NCBI GenBank assembly: GCA_002483085.1
Contig: DLHF01000075.1
Coordinates: 59,986-123,985, forward strand
DNA from: Ignavibacteria bacterium UBA7675
GTDB lineage: Bacteria; Bacteroidota; Ignavibacteria; Kapaibacteriales; UB7675
Direction of reading: 5' to 3'
DNA length: 64,000 nt
Made by a program: the position numbers and the translations under genes. Below the pieces are notes generated by a model. The model saw only the letters and a program-made list of their open reading frames with translations. It made no database searches and was not told the DNA's origin. This document shows positions 1 through 9,559 of the stretch, in pieces (within the stretch, counting starts at the first letter, position 1; every line of letters begins with the position of its first letter).

Positions 1-2943
1 CGTGCGCTGGCCTGCGTAGTCTTCTCCCACCATATGGAACTGAAAATGCTGTCCATTGCACCGCACCCAAAAAGCGTTCATACCATCGACATAGCCATCG
101 CCGCTTGTTTGCGGGTCTTCGATATTTGGCGTTGTGTGTGTAAGGATATTCACACGGCTGAACGGGAATTCGCGCCCGCGATCCGGGTCGTCGGCGACCG
201 GATAAGTTTTTGTCTGTTCCCGCACGACAATAAACAGGCGCTGGCGCATATACGCAGCCATATCGCCACGCGGCGTGCGTTGAAATTTCCGTTCGGTAAT
301 TTTTACAAGCGATGCACGATGACCAAAGGGGAATAAGAATCCTTTGTACACCACGCGCACAAAATGATCGCGAGCCATCGTAGCGCGGTGTGTCCACTCT
401 TCAATGGAAAGACCTGTTGCCTGCGTGGGCGACCAGTCGCCTTTCGTATTCATCCACACGCCGAGCGTAGAGAGCATAAAGCGTTCGGCTCGAATTGGCA
501 GCGGCTCGAATTTAGCAGAATCCCGCAGCCGGAAATCGGATGTTACAGCAACGATCTGATGGCGATCCGACTTGGTAAGCGAAGTGCGGAACGGCCATTT
601 GTCGTTCGGACTGGGTGCAGGCGGCGACTCTGCGAAATCTGGCGACCAGATAGCGCGCAATGTGCGGTAGTACGGATTGTTTTCATCAACACCCGTTTCT
701 GCAAATTCCTTATCGTCGTCGTCGGCTTTTACGCCCAATCGCGTGTGCCACAGTTCCGTGCGGCCATTGTGTTCTACGGCAGTGCGCGAGTGCGCCCATG
801 CGCCATAGACATTAGGCGAAAGTATCACGCGGTAAGGCGCTTCAATCGCTGTTTCCGTGGCAGTTGGAGGCGTGGGTTTCGACAGTTTGAAAAGCTGATC
901 AATATCCTCCAAACGCCTTTTGGGAATGAACTTAGCTTTGCTTTTGGGATCAATCCTGTCGAATACCGACGGGTTGTCTTTCAACATTTTTTCTATGGAA
1001 GTGCCACCGGCGAACACACCACCGACTTGCATATCTTTTATCGAGAAGCTGCCAGTTTTCGCGCCGCCACTGGCTGCTGAAGCACCAGCATTCAGAGCTT
1101 CCCTGTTCAGAGTAATGTCCTCGCCTATTTCGGCTCCGTAGTGGTGATACGCCTGTTCGAGAAAAATGCTGAGGATCACCTCGGCGGGCGGTGGAATAGC
1201 ATTGGTGGGAACGCTCATCGTGTATGGTCGCCAGTCCAGCAGAGCATCGAGCGAATACTCAAGCGACTGCACCGACGCAGGCACAAGAAAAGCAATACGG
1301 CTCGGGCCCGACAATAGCGATTTTACTGGAGGCGCTGTAGGCCGCTCGGTGGAAGAATTTTTGTCGGGATCGGCAGGCTGGCCGGGCGGTGTGGGCGGGG
1401 GCGCAACATTGCCCGCCTCGAAAAATGCTTCTTCGGCAATGCTCTGCGGCTGAAAATGGACAATGATATAGGAGGCTTTGCCCGGAGTTTCGCGCGTGAG
1501 CTGAGCGCGGGCGTTGCTGCCTGTACTCAGCTTGAAATTGACAAACTCAAACTCCAAGGCCAGCATATCTTCCGGGCGCAGCACGGGCAGGCGAAAAGCT
1601 GCTTTGAGCTCGATTTGCGGCTTCTCTGGATCGGCGCGAAACACTCCGATCTTCTGCTTCTGCACTTTTGCTTTGAAATCAATACCCTTCTGTGCGTCCT
1701 GCACAGGCATAAATGCCACCGGGGTCGGTGCAGAAATCTTGATCGGCGCTACAATGGCACCGGCGAGCGGCGCTACAACGCCAAGCAGGGAGGGAATACA
1801 GCACAGCGACTGCACAACCCCGCCCACACTGATAAGCTCAAAGAGCTGCGTGGACGCTGTCGCACCAAAGTGAAATGAGCAGTCACCCAGTTGTAGCCAG
1901 GGAGCACCGGGCGCAAAACTGGCGACAAGAGCGCTGTGTTCTTCGCGATCATCGAACGACACAGCATAGCGCACATTCTGTAGCGGCAACTGGAAAGGTT
2001 CGCCGTGTTCCGTCGCGAATCCGTCTATTGCCAGCGCCACTGCTGCCGTGCCCGCAGTTTCCGCAACAAGAGCGCGCCGCGCCACGCCATAGCGGTTTTC
2101 TGTGCATTCAATACGCACAGTGCTAAATGCGGCTTCATCGGCGGCTACGGACCATCCAGCGGGCATTGTCGTGCGAGGGCGCAGCAGCCACGAACGATCT
2201 CCGCGCTCGAAAGTGAGCACGGACCGCTTCCGGCCTGCTTGCGCCAGCAGCCAAGGCTCGGAGGCATCAGGCAGGGAAATTACCATGCGGTCGGCAACAA
2301 GCACACTGCCGTTGTCCTCTACACGTGCGGTTGCCTTGCCTTCTACAGTGTAGCATTTGTCGGGGGCATAGTACGCCAGAGCGCGGCCATTCCACTGCAC
2401 CGAAGCATTGGAGGCAACAGCGAGGTCGTGAGAGAAAGAAACAGAAGAAAAAGCGCGCGTGCTGCCGAGCAACCACTGCTCAAATGGCACATTGCATTGA
2501 AAATCGCCAAAGGCGAGTTGTAGCTCCATACGCCAACCTTGCAGGCCCCGCGTAAGCCTGCACACCAAGTCGGCGGGCAGTGTTGTGCCCGGATAGAATG
2601 CGCTAGCAAGTTCTACGAGTATAGAGTCTCGATCCTGCTCTACAGACAACTGCGGCGACCCACCAAACAGGCGGCAGTCGAGCACCCAGCGCTCTTTGCC
2701 GCGCATGGCGAATGCAACAACGCCATCACCGCGCCGCATGGAGAACTCGCCGAGCATAGACGTGCCTACAGCTTTCAGCGCCGAAGGCAGCAATGCCGTA
2801 GCAAGTCCAGCAAGACCCAGCACGCTCCGCCGTGAAACACGCACAGAATTATCAGCAGAGATGAGTTTTTCGGCAGTGTAGGGAATTTCAATAGAACCGC
2901 GTTGCTTTCGAATTGAAGAGAGATTGAGGCGCGAACACTTCAT
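1..2943 (-). CDS. very large exported protein of unknown function (3' end outside window)
   Basis: The minus frame is open without a stop from an ATG at 2943 to the left edge (981 codons), so the C-terminus is not seen. AAGGATGGAG lies just before the ATG. Residues about 37-56 (SRRSVLGLAGLATALLPSAL) form an RR-plus-hydrophobic export signal, Tat-like but without the full consensus and preceded by an unusual 35-residue leader. The next 900 residues match no domain I know. A proline-rich linker sits near residue 515. The last third carries compact motifs that look conserved: RTELWHTRLG (near 730), RAIWSPDF, and VYKGFLFPFGHRASLVK near 870, followed by YMRQRLFIVVRE. The many short frames on the opposite strand are shadows. 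Real coding is very likely. Function is unknown. It faces the RCC1-repeat gene divergently. Confidence 0.85.
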   Translation of the reverse strand, partial: MKCSRLNLSSIRKQRGSIEIPYTAEKLISADNSVRVSRRSVLGLAGLATALLPSALKAVGTSMLGEFSMRRGDGVVAFAMRGKERWVLDCRLFGGSPQLSVEQDRDSILVELASAFYPGTTLPADLVCRLTRGLQGWRMELQLAFGDFQCNVPFEQWLLGSTRAFSSVSFSHDLAVASNASVQWNGRALAYYAPDKCYTVEGKATARVEDNGSVLVADRMVISLPDASEPWLLAQAGRKRSVLTFERGDRSWLLRPRTTMPAGWSVAADEAAFSTVRIECTENRYGVARRALVAETAGTAAVALAIDGFATEHGEPFQLPLQNVRYAVSFDDREEHSALVASFAPGAPWLQLGDCSFHFGATASTQLFELISVGGVVQSLCCIPSLLGVVAPLAGAIVAPIKISAPTPVAFMPVQDAQKGIDFKAKVQKQKIGVFRADPEKPQIELKAAFRLPVLRPEDMLALEFEFVNFKLSTGSNARAQLTRETPGKASYIIVHFQPQSIAEEAFFEAGNVAPPPTPPGQPADPDKNSSTERPTAPPVKSLLSGPSRIAFLVPASVQSLEYSLDALLDWRPYTMSVPTNAIPPPAEVILSIFLEQAYHHYGAEIGEDITLNREALNAGASAASGGAKTGSFSIKDMQVGGVFAGGTSIEKMLKDNPSVFDRIDPKSKAKFIPKRRLEDIDQLFKLSKPTPPTATETAIEAPYRVILSPNVYGAWAHSRTAVEHNGRTELWHTRLGVKADDDDKEFAETGVDENNPYYRTLRAIWSPDFAESPPAPSPNDKWPFRTSLTKSDRHQIVAVTSDFRLRDSAKFEPLPIRAERFMLSTLGVWMNTKGDWSPTQATGLSIEEWTHRATMARDHFVRVVYKGFLFPFGHRASLVKITERKFQRTPRGDMAAYMRQRLFIVVREQTKTYPVADDPDRGREFPFSRVNILTHTTPNIEDPQTSGDGYVDGMNAFWVRCNGQHFQFHMVGEDYAGQRT

Positions 2944-3326
2944 AGCAACTCCATCCTTGAGACCGGGTTCGCAGAGCCATACGGGTAAGGACTCTTCCCG
3001 CAGGTCGGCTGTCAACAACGCGCTGAAATTAGGTGGAGCATTAGTGAGAAACAACAGAAAACTTCCGCCGCGACCTTTGGCAGCGAGAAGCGTGCAGAGA
3101 GGGTAACTTGCAGGAAGCGCTGCAATTACCTGCCCCACTCCGTAGCCTCCGAAATGCCGTTCTTTTGCTCAATGGGTACACTTCGGAGTGCAGTAGCCGC
3201 AGTTTCTTATTCTTCCAGTGCTGTCGAGCCAACTGCCAACTCGCATAAATTTCCTTGTACGAACGCCCGCTCTTTTCTATGTTGGCGCCTGCTATTCAGG
3301 GTCGTATTCACGCCAGGGAGGACAGC
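2944..3326. other. divergent intergenic region
   Basis: This 383-base gap separates the divergent starts of the large exported protein (left) and the RCC1-repeat protein (right). Both promoters should lie here. I see no gene, convincing -7 box or terminator in it. The only clear signal is AGGGAGGAC near 3315-3323, the ribosome binding site of the right-hand gene. Confidence 0.6.
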
Positions 3327-5192
3327 ATGCGCACGACAAAGATCGCTCTTTTTGCAATCCTGCTCGCGGGCATGTTCCACTGTACAACAGGATGGGCTCA
3401 ACAGGTAGCAGTCCGCCTCTATCAGCCGCCACCTAACCAACTGCGCGAGTCCGATATCTGGCGGCTCGATCTCGTTAACCTCTCGCAGCAGACTGTAACG
3501 CTCTACCTGCAGGCCACGGCGACCGAAGAACGCGACGGGCTGATTATCGACGCGCAATCGTCAACGTTCAAACTGCCGCCGGGCTCGATGTCGATTACAG
3601 CGACAAAGATTAGCCCTATCAAGGTCAACCAGTCGAACTCGCGCTACCGCAACTCATTCCTTCGCACTGGCATTGTTCCAGCGGGAACGTACACAATTTG
3701 CGTGTACGCGCGCCTTGCTTCTACCGGCGAAGAGATGGGCTCCGACTGTATAGAGCACCGCGTAGAGAATTTTTCCCCGCCAGTGCTGCTGGCGCCCGCC
3801 GACGACGAAATTGTCGCCGATAGCCTTCCTGTGTTTACATGGTTGCCCCCTGCGCCGCTGCCCGTAGGCCAGCACATTGTCTACGACTTGAAAGTAGTGG
3901 AAATCGTCGGGCAGCAATCTCCTGAAGAAGCAATGGAACGCAACGAGGCGTTCTTCGAGCGGCGGGGTCTGCCATCCACGATACTCCAATATCCCATATC
4001 AGGCCGGGGATTCGACCCGGAGCGACGCTATACGTGGAAAGTAGTAGCACGTGTTGAGGATACACGCATCAGCGAAAGCGAAGTGTGGCGATTTAACCGG
4101 AACAGGATTAATATTGAAAAAACAAAAGTTCCGCACGCACTGCTGGTGACAACAATGGCGGCGGGCTGGCAGCATTCTGTGGGCATACGGGGTACAAAGC
4201 CCTGGGCGTGGGGACGCGATCTGTACACACAAAGCGATATGAAGCACTTCTCGCCGCTTCAGGTCAATCTCGCAGGCGGCAAGGCTGCTAAAGCGACAGC
4301 AGGCGCGTATCACACTCTTGTGATGACAACCGAAGGGACGCTCTGGGCGTGGGGTACAAACGACTATGGGCAGCTCGGCGACGGAACTCTTCAGGATAAT
4401 TTTAATGGCGTGGTTATCGCGCTCGGCGGCGTAAAAGACGTAGCCGCAGGCGACCGGCATTCGCTGGCGCTTACGGAAGACGGCAATGTATTTGCGTGGG
4501 GCTACAACCGCAGCGGCGAGCTCGGGCTTGGCACCATGCTCGACACAGCAATGCCAGCAAAACTGCCTATTCTCAAGTCTGTATCGGCGGTTGCAGCAGG
4601 CCGAGGCCATTCGCTGGCGCTGTCGCAAGGCGCTGTGTGGGCGTGGGGCAGCAATACCTACGGCCAGGTAGGTACTGGCTACGAATACTCTCCGGTTTCA
4701 TCGGCAGTGCGGGTGGAAGGTCTCCCAGATATTACAGCTATTGCAGCAGGCGACAACTTTTCGCTCGCGCTCGCAGCGGACGGCACGGTGTGGGCGTGGG
4801 GAGCAAATAGCAGCGGGCAGCTCGGCAACAACTCTACAGCGGATACGAGTAGACCCGTAAAAGTGGCTGTTCTCACCAAAGTTGTGGCTATTGCAGCCAG
4901 CGGCGCCCACTGCTTGGCGCTGAAAGAAGACGGCACAGTATGGTCGTGGGGCAATGGCTACCACGGGGCAATCGGAAGCGGAGCGCGCACGAATGTGCTG
5001 GCGCCCATCCAGATTACATCGCTCACAGGCGTAAAGTCCATTGCCGCAGGTGCAGGCCATTCCTTTGCAGTAAAAAAAGATGGTTCTGTATGGGTGTGGG
5101 GCACCAATACTCTCGGTCAGCTCGGCACCGGTGCGCCTGCGAATATCTCGGAGATGATTACCGATACACCCAAGCAACTTACCGGGTGGTAG
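3327..5192 (+). CDS. secreted RCC1-repeat beta-propeller protein
   Basis: 621 residues from the ATG at 3327. This start is chosen over an in-frame ATG at 3255 because AGGGAGGAC lies 4-12 bases upstream and the protein then begins with a clean signal peptide (MRTTKIALFAILLAGMFHC, cut near GWAQ). Residues about 25-260 are a beta-rich region containing a fibronectin/Ig-like segment (LLAPADDEIV, then FTWLPPAP). Residues about 270-620 hold about seven RCC1 repeats, each with a WAWGxNxxGQLG core. RCC1 propellers in bacteria are usually binding scaffolds. Export is predicted, and the ligand is unknown. The protein ends inside the last repeat, with no recognisable T9SS sorting domain. Confidence 0.88.
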   Translation: MRTTKIALFAILLAGMFHCTTGWAQQVAVRLYQPPPNQLRESDIWRLDLVNLSQQTVTLYLQATATEERDGLIIDAQSSTFKLPPGSMSITATKISPIKVNQSNSRYRNSFLRTGIVPAGTYTICVYARLASTGEEMGSDCIEHRVENFSPPVLLAPADDEIVADSLPVFTWLPPAPLPVGQHIVYDLKVVEIVGQQSPEEAMERNEAFFERRGLPSTILQYPISGRGFDPERRYTWKVVARVEDTRISESEVWRFNRNRINIEKTKVPHALLVTTMAAGWQHSVGIRGTKPWAWGRDLYTQSDMKHFSPLQVNLAGGKAAKATAGAYHTLVMTTEGTLWAWGTNDYGQLGDGTLQDNFNGVVIALGGVKDVAAGDRHSLALTEDGNVFAWGYNRSGELGLGTMLDTAMPAKLPILKSVSAVAAGRGHSLALSQGAVWAWGSNTYGQVGTGYEYSPVSSAVRVEGLPDITAIAAGDNFSLALAADGTVWAWGANSSGQLGNNSTADTSRPVKVAVLTKVVAIAASGAHCLALKEDGTVWSWGNGYHGAIGSGARTNVLAPIQITSLTGVKSIAAGAGHSFAVKKDGSVWVWGTNTLGQLGTGAPANISEMITDTPKQLTGW

Positions 5193-5503
5193 AGCGTGCT
5201 CTCCAATGCAGTCCGGCAGCCAGAGGTGTTTTTTAGTAGTAAAGCAAATAGAGTGATGCAACTACTCCGGTGTTGCGCTTCGGTCTTCGCAGCCCGCACC
5301 TCGTCGCTGCACCGCGCTCAATTGCCGTAAAAACGATGCGAGCACGTCGGCTCGTGTGTATCCGCCCCACACTGCGACTGCCGGGCGGCCAAACAGCACC
5401 GGCTCGTGCGACCGGTGACAGCGACAAACCGGACGCCACAGCGACGCCCGTGCTACAAATTCTCTATGGAAACATTTACTACCTTTATCTTTTTACCGGT
5501 TGA
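5193..5503. other. intergenic region with one dispersed repeat copy
   Basis: This 311-base gap between two plus-strand genes is mostly filled by copy R1 of the dispersed mosaic repeat (5275-5455). The remaining 50 bases before the methyltransferase are AT-rich (around TACCTTTATC, 5479-5488) and probably contain its promoter. No coding region is supported. Confidence 0.6.
5275..5455 (+). repeat. dispersed intergenic mosaic repeat, copy R1
   Basis: It contains, in order, module D (GCGCTTCGGTCTTCGC, 5275-5290), module A (GCACCGCGCT, near 5309), module B (GCGACCGGTGACAGCGAC, 5408-5425) and module C (GACGCCCGTGCTAC, 5442-5455). The same modules in the same order recur at 25450-25658 and 59330-59502. 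Confidence 0.75.
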
Positions 5504-6274
5504 ATGCTTATGCCGCACAACTCTACGCAACGATTTTCCGACAGAGTAGAACATTACATTCGCTATCGCCCGAGCTATCCAGACGCCGCCCTGCACTGCC
5601 TGTACAGCGAAGGTGTTCTGAAGCCGGGGGATGTGGTGGCCGACATCGGCTCTGGAACCGGAATCCTATCGCACATGCTATTGAAAAAAGGCCATACGGT
5701 GTATGGCATAGAACCAAACAGAGAAATGCGCGAAGCGGGCGAACGCCTTCTTGCGGAATATCCGCTGTTCGCAAGTGTGGACGGAACGGCAGAGCGTACA
5801 ACTCTTGCCGATGGCAGCATCGATATAGTGACAGCCGCTCAAGCATTCCACTGGTTTCAACGCCGCGAGGCGAGTACGGAGTTTCGGCGTATTCTCAAGC
5901 CTGGCGGGTCTGTGGTGCTGTTGTGGAATGAGCGGCGCACCGATTCCACACCATTTTTGCGCGGCTACGAGCAGTTACTCAAAGAACTGGCTACGGACTA
6001 CAACGAAGTAAACCACATGAACATCAGCGACGCGGAGCTCCGGGCATTTTTCCGGGGCGGCTATCGTAGATTTGCATTCGACAATGCACAGCACTTCGAC
6101 TTTGAAGGAGTAAAAGGTCGGATGCTCTCGTCGTCGTATGTACCAGCCGCAGGCCCACAGCACGAGCTCATGCTCCAGCGCCTCCGCGAGCTTTTCGACA
6201 CATGTGCTACGGATGGAAGGATTGCATTCGAGTACGACACAGCGGTATATATCGGCGTACCCGGGGAAGCGTAA
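5504..6274 (+). CDS. class I SAM-dependent methyltransferase
   Basis: 256 residues. The Rossmann motif I is ADIGSGTG at about 44-51, followed by the acidic end of strand 2 (VYGIEPN) and a motif near 110 (IDIVTAAQAFHWF), typical of the UbiE/BioC-like Methyltransf_11 group. The FHWF signature is common in small-molecule methyltransferases of this class. The substrate cannot be told from sequence. An alternative start is the ATG at 5510. No strong Shine-Dalgarno is visible. It converges with the epimerase gene, 12 bases away. Confidence 0.85.
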   Translation: MLMPHNSTQRFSDRVEHYIRYRPSYPDAALHCLYSEGVLKPGDVVADIGSGTGILSHMLLKKGHTVYGIEPNREMREAGERLLAEYPLFASVDGTAERTTLADGSIDIVTAAQAFHWFQRREASTEFRRILKPGGSVVLLWNERRTDSTPFLRGYEQLLKELATDYNEVNHMNISDAELRAFFRGGYRRFAFDNAQHFDFEGVKGRMLSSSYVPAAGPQHELMLQRLRELFDTCATDGRIAFEYDTAVYIGVPGEA

Positions 6275-6286
6275 CCAGCTTCGGCA

Positions 6287-7183
6287 TCAGCTCAGAAGAT
6301 CGTTCAACGCATCATGAGCGGTGGTAAAATCGAAGCGAAAACCCTGATTAATCAGCGCAGATGGTATAATACGCTGGCCGCCCAAAAGCATTTCGGAAGC
6401 CTCGCCAAGCGCGAGGTGCACAGCAAACTCCGGCACTGGCAACCACGATGGTCGTTTCATCACACTACCGAGCGCCTTGGCAAACTCCTTCATGGTGAGC
6501 TGTTCAGGAGCAGCTACATTATACGCACCCGCAAAAGAGCTGTCCTCAATCGGCATCATGAGTGCGCGCACGAGGTCGTGCATATGCACCCACGGAAAAT
6601 ACTGTCTACCGGAACCAATTGGCCCACCCACAAACAGCGAAAACGCCAATGCCATTGGCTTCAGCGCACCGCCGCCAGTGTCCAGCACAAGACCAATACG
6701 CGCAATAGCCGTGCGCACACCTATTTCCTCTGCCCGGCGTGCTGCATTTTCCCACTGCGAACAGACAGAAGCGGCAAAGCCACTGCCCGGATCGTGGCTC
6801 TCTGTTATGGGTTCCGCACCGGTATCGCCATAATAGCCCACAGCCGATGCCGAGACAAATACCCCGGGCTTGTGCGGCACCTGCTGCATAGCTGCTACAA
6901 GTGCGCCAATTGGCTCTAATCTGCTCGCCAAAATCTCCCGCTTTGTGCTGTCACTCCACCGCGTGAGAATATTCCGCCCTGTGAGGTTGATTACTGCCGC
7001 CGCACCATCGACTTCGCTCGCCCATGCACCCACCGTTTTCCCGTCCCACTGTGCGTAGGAAACTCCATTGCGTCCCTCTCGAAACGAGCGCGACAGAATA
7101 CACACCTCGTAGTTGTGCCGCAATAGCTCCTGCGATAGATGCTGCCCAAGAAAACCCGTGCCTCCGGCAATCACGACTTTCAT
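6287..7183 (-). CDS. TIGR01777-family NAD(P)-dependent epimerase/dehydratase (YfcH-like)
   Basis: 298 residues. The N-terminus MKVVIAGGTGFLGQHL carries the GxxGxxG dinucleotide-binding motif of extended short-chain dehydrogenases. VINLTGRNIL and the SASAVGYYGDTG segment (YYG near 135) are typical of the TIGR01777/YfcH family. The C-terminal DUF1731-like part contains WLPVPEFAVHLALGEASEML. Length is normal for the family. GGAG lies 7 bases before the ATG. The physiological substrate of the family is not established, so a more exact function is not claimed. Confidence 0.88.
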   Translation of the reverse strand: MKVVIAGGTGFLGQHLSQELLRHNYEVCILSRSFREGRNGVSYAQWDGKTVGAWASEVDGAAAVINLTGRNILTRWSDSTKREILASRLEPIGALVAAMQQVPHKPGVFVSASAVGYYGDTGAEPITESHDPGSGFAASVCSQWENAARRAEEIGVRTAIARIGLVLDTGGGALKPMALAFSLFVGGPIGSGRQYFPWVHMHDLVRALMMPIEDSSFAGAYNVAAPEQLTMKEFAKALGSVMKRPSWLPVPEFAVHLALGEASEMLLGGQRIIPSALINQGFRFDFTTAHDALNDLLS

Positions 7184-7380
7184 ACGCTGTACTCCAATCT
7201 CAATAAATACATTCGCTCTAAACGCTATAGGAGCCCAATTTAGTTTCTCGCAGTAGCTGCCAGAATCTGCGACACGAGTAGCACTGCTGATCTCGATAGT
7301 CGTGAGAATGGCAAGCAGACGAGCTAACGCATAATCCAGCTCCCGATTCTAAATATCGCGAATTATTCACGGCAAAGCAT

Positions 7381-7407
7381 AAAAAAAACCCGGTTGTAAA
7401 GCCGGGT
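7381..7407 (-). terminator. rho-independent terminator
   Basis: AACCCGG and CCGGGTT form a stem around an 8-base loop. On the minus strand it is followed by a run of T (7381-7387), 38 bases downstream of the stop of the propeller protein at 7445. Confidence 0.85.
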
Positions 7408-7444
7408 TCGGAAAAATACAACGCAGCACGAACAACTGTAGATA

Positions 7445-9433
7445 TTATCTGGCAAGAGGCAGGATAAGTACTGTACCATTGACAACAGCACGGCAATAGT
7501 ACACTCCCGGCATAGAGAACACCTGCGGCAGCGGGTATGCAGTCGTTCCTTCCGCTGCCTGCCCGCTGAACACTGACGCAATATGCCTGCCTTCTACCGA
7601 CCAAATGTCGATCTCTGCAACACCAGCAACAGGTGTAGTAAGCAGCAGTGCGGAAGCAGCAGAAAGCGGGTGCGGAACCACGCGCACAGCTATTCCCGAC
7701 GCGCGATCCTCGCACACAGATACAGCTTCGACGCCTTCTGCCTCCGCAGCCACCATTGCGGTTGGATACAGTTCATCATTCGACACAATAGCAATAGCAG
7801 CCTGCACTATCCCAACAGACACGGGACTGAACTGCACGCGCACACCAACAGTTTCGCCATTATCCAACGCAACTGGCAATTCCCTATCTGTTGTGAGCGA
7901 AAATCCAGAGAGAGCAGCGACATCGGGATCGGCAAAAGCAATGCTCTGTACGATCAAGCCAGCTTCATTATCTCCGCGAACATCAAACGAAAGCTCCTGC
8001 TCCTGCCCGATGTCCACTTTGCCAAATGCAAGCGAGTCCACACTGACAACCACCGACGGCTTCGGCACAACGATTCCCTCTCCTGTCAATTGCACCGTAG
8101 CCACAGGTGTATTGTCGTTGGTAGTAATCAGAAGTGCCCCTGCTACTGGCCCCACAGTCAACGGCGAAAACGCAACAGAAATCGTCATAGACTCGCCAAA
8201 TGCAAGCGAATCGGGCAGCATTATACTAGGGTCAAGAGAAAACCCCTGTGCTTGTGCAGTTGCATCGAGTTCTGCCGACAGCACCACTAACCCGGCTACA
8301 TTTTCAGGAGCAACATCGACTGACAACACCGACTCTTCTCCGGTCGCGATGGCCCCAAAATCTATGTTCGATACCGACAGCACAGCATGAGGCTCGGGCA
8401 GCGGAGTAGGCTGGCGCTCGGTTGTGTACACGGCACCACCATCGCCGACAGCAATTCCATGTGTTTCCACAGGAAAATCTACACTACGCAAAGCCTTTGG
8501 AAGATCGGTGGCTTCTTCCGTCCACGTTTCCCCGCCGTCGAGCGTCCGGATAATAACGCCACTTTTTCCGGTAGCCAGATTGCCGCCTACAGCATAGCCC
8601 ACATACGGATTCTCCGGCGTAAAGACAATATCGTTCATCCACGCTGTTGCTGTGCCTGTATATGTTTTCCGCCACACCACACCACCATCAGTCGTCTTCC
8701 AGACAGCCGGTCGGCCACCGCTGGCACCGGCGATGTACCCAGTAGTTTCGTTCACAAAATACAAAGCTCGCATAGTAAGAATCGAGGTAAGCAATTGCCA
8801 AGAAGCACCGCCGTCGAGTGTCTGGTACAGCTTTCGACCATTCAAGTAGTCACCCTCATCACCAGCTATAGCAAAGCCCATATTGGCATTCACAAAAAAG
8901 ATACTGATAACTTCAGCATTGCTTGGAATACGCGTAGGCAGGATTGACCACGAAGCTCCACCATCGGTGGTTTTCATTACCACACCACTTCCTCCTGCGG
9001 TATAGCCCGTCTTGTTCGTGGGAAAATGGATAGTCCACAGCGAAGGTTTGGGCGCTGTAAGCTGATTATCGGTATAGAGTGCATTCCATGTGCTACCGCT
9101 ATTATCGGTACGCCACACAAGCGCGTAGTTAAAAGCACCTCCTACGACACAGCCATCTTTTTTATCGGCAAAATCCACGGCTGTACAACCTCGATTTACA
9201 TCTTGCAACACCGTCGCCCAGTTCAGCCCGCCATTGGTAGTGCGCAAGATTTCCGCCGAACCCGGCTGTATCCAGACAGCGGCCACACCATTCATGTTGT
9301 CTGTACATCGCACACTCCAGATGTCGCCCACAGAACCGGATGGCCGGGCTGTCCACACCTGGCTCCAAAGCAAATTGCAGCAGGCGAGCTGAAAAATGGC
9401 AAGCAGAAGCATGCAGCGTTGTTTCATCATCAT
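7445..9433 (-). CDS. secreted Ycf48/BNR-type propeller protein with Hydin-like domains and T9SS-type sorting domain
   Basis: 662 residues with a signal peptide (about 1-24). Residues about 25-335 contain repeats of the form TTNGGLNWxxV / TTDGGASW, as in Ycf48-like/BNR propellers. Two Hydin/choice-of-anchor-D type beta domains follow (LSVSNIDFGAIATGEE near 350; VDSLAFGKVDIGQE near 465). The last 80 residues resemble a T9SS type A sorting domain (AEIDIWSVEGRHIASV, then PGVYYCRAVVNGTVLILPL). The predicted fate is export by Sec, then T9SS release or anchoring at the cell surface. AAGGTAA precedes three consecutive ATG codons, so the exact first residue is open. A terminator follows. The role is probably adhesive or binding; no catalytic motif is visible. 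Confidence 0.87.
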   Translation of the reverse strand: MMMKQRCMLLLAIFQLACCNLLWSQVWTARPSGSVGDIWSVRCTDNMNGVAAVWIQPGSAEILRTTNGGLNWATVLQDVNRGCTAVDFADKKDGCVVGGAFNYALVWRTDNSGSTWNALYTDNQLTAPKPSLWTIHFPTNKTGYTAGGSGVVMKTTDGGASWSILPTRIPSNAEVISIFFVNANMGFAIAGDEGDYLNGRKLYQTLDGGASWQLLTSILTMRALYFVNETTGYIAGASGGRPAVWKTTDGGVVWRKTYTGTATAWMNDIVFTPENPYVGYAVGGNLATGKSGVIIRTLDGGETWTEEATDLPKALRSVDFPVETHGIAVGDGGAVYTTERQPTPLPEPHAVLSVSNIDFGAIATGEESVLSVDVAPENVAGLVVLSAELDATAQAQGFSLDPSIMLPDSLAFGESMTISVAFSPLTVGPVAGALLITTNDNTPVATVQLTGEGIVVPKPSVVVSVDSLAFGKVDIGQEQELSFDVRGDNEAGLIVQSIAFADPDVAALSGFSLTTDRELPVALDNGETVGVRVQFSPVSVGIVQAAIAIVSNDELYPTAMVAAEAEGVEAVSVCEDRASGIAVRVVPHPLSAASALLLTTPVAGVAEIDIWSVEGRHIASVFSGQAAEGTTAYPLPQVFSMPGVYYCRAVVNGTVLILPLAR

Positions 9434-9559
9434 ACTATTACCTTGTGAAGAGTTGTACTATTATTCTCATAGTACAAGTTAATTTCTCCACAGCGGCGCT
9501 GCTTATCCGATCTTGCTAAATTGCTTGCCCATCTACAGATGCAAGAGAAGAGAGGAGTA

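Noticed and set aside
34..2881. Many short plus-strand frames over the first 2.9 kb
   Set aside because: All are shadows of the single long minus-strand frame, which has consistent codon character and an export signal.
7583..8947. Long plus-strand frames opposite the propeller/Hydin protein
   Set aside because: Ser/Thr/Ala-rich or His/Arg-rich shadows of a strongly coding minus-strand gene.
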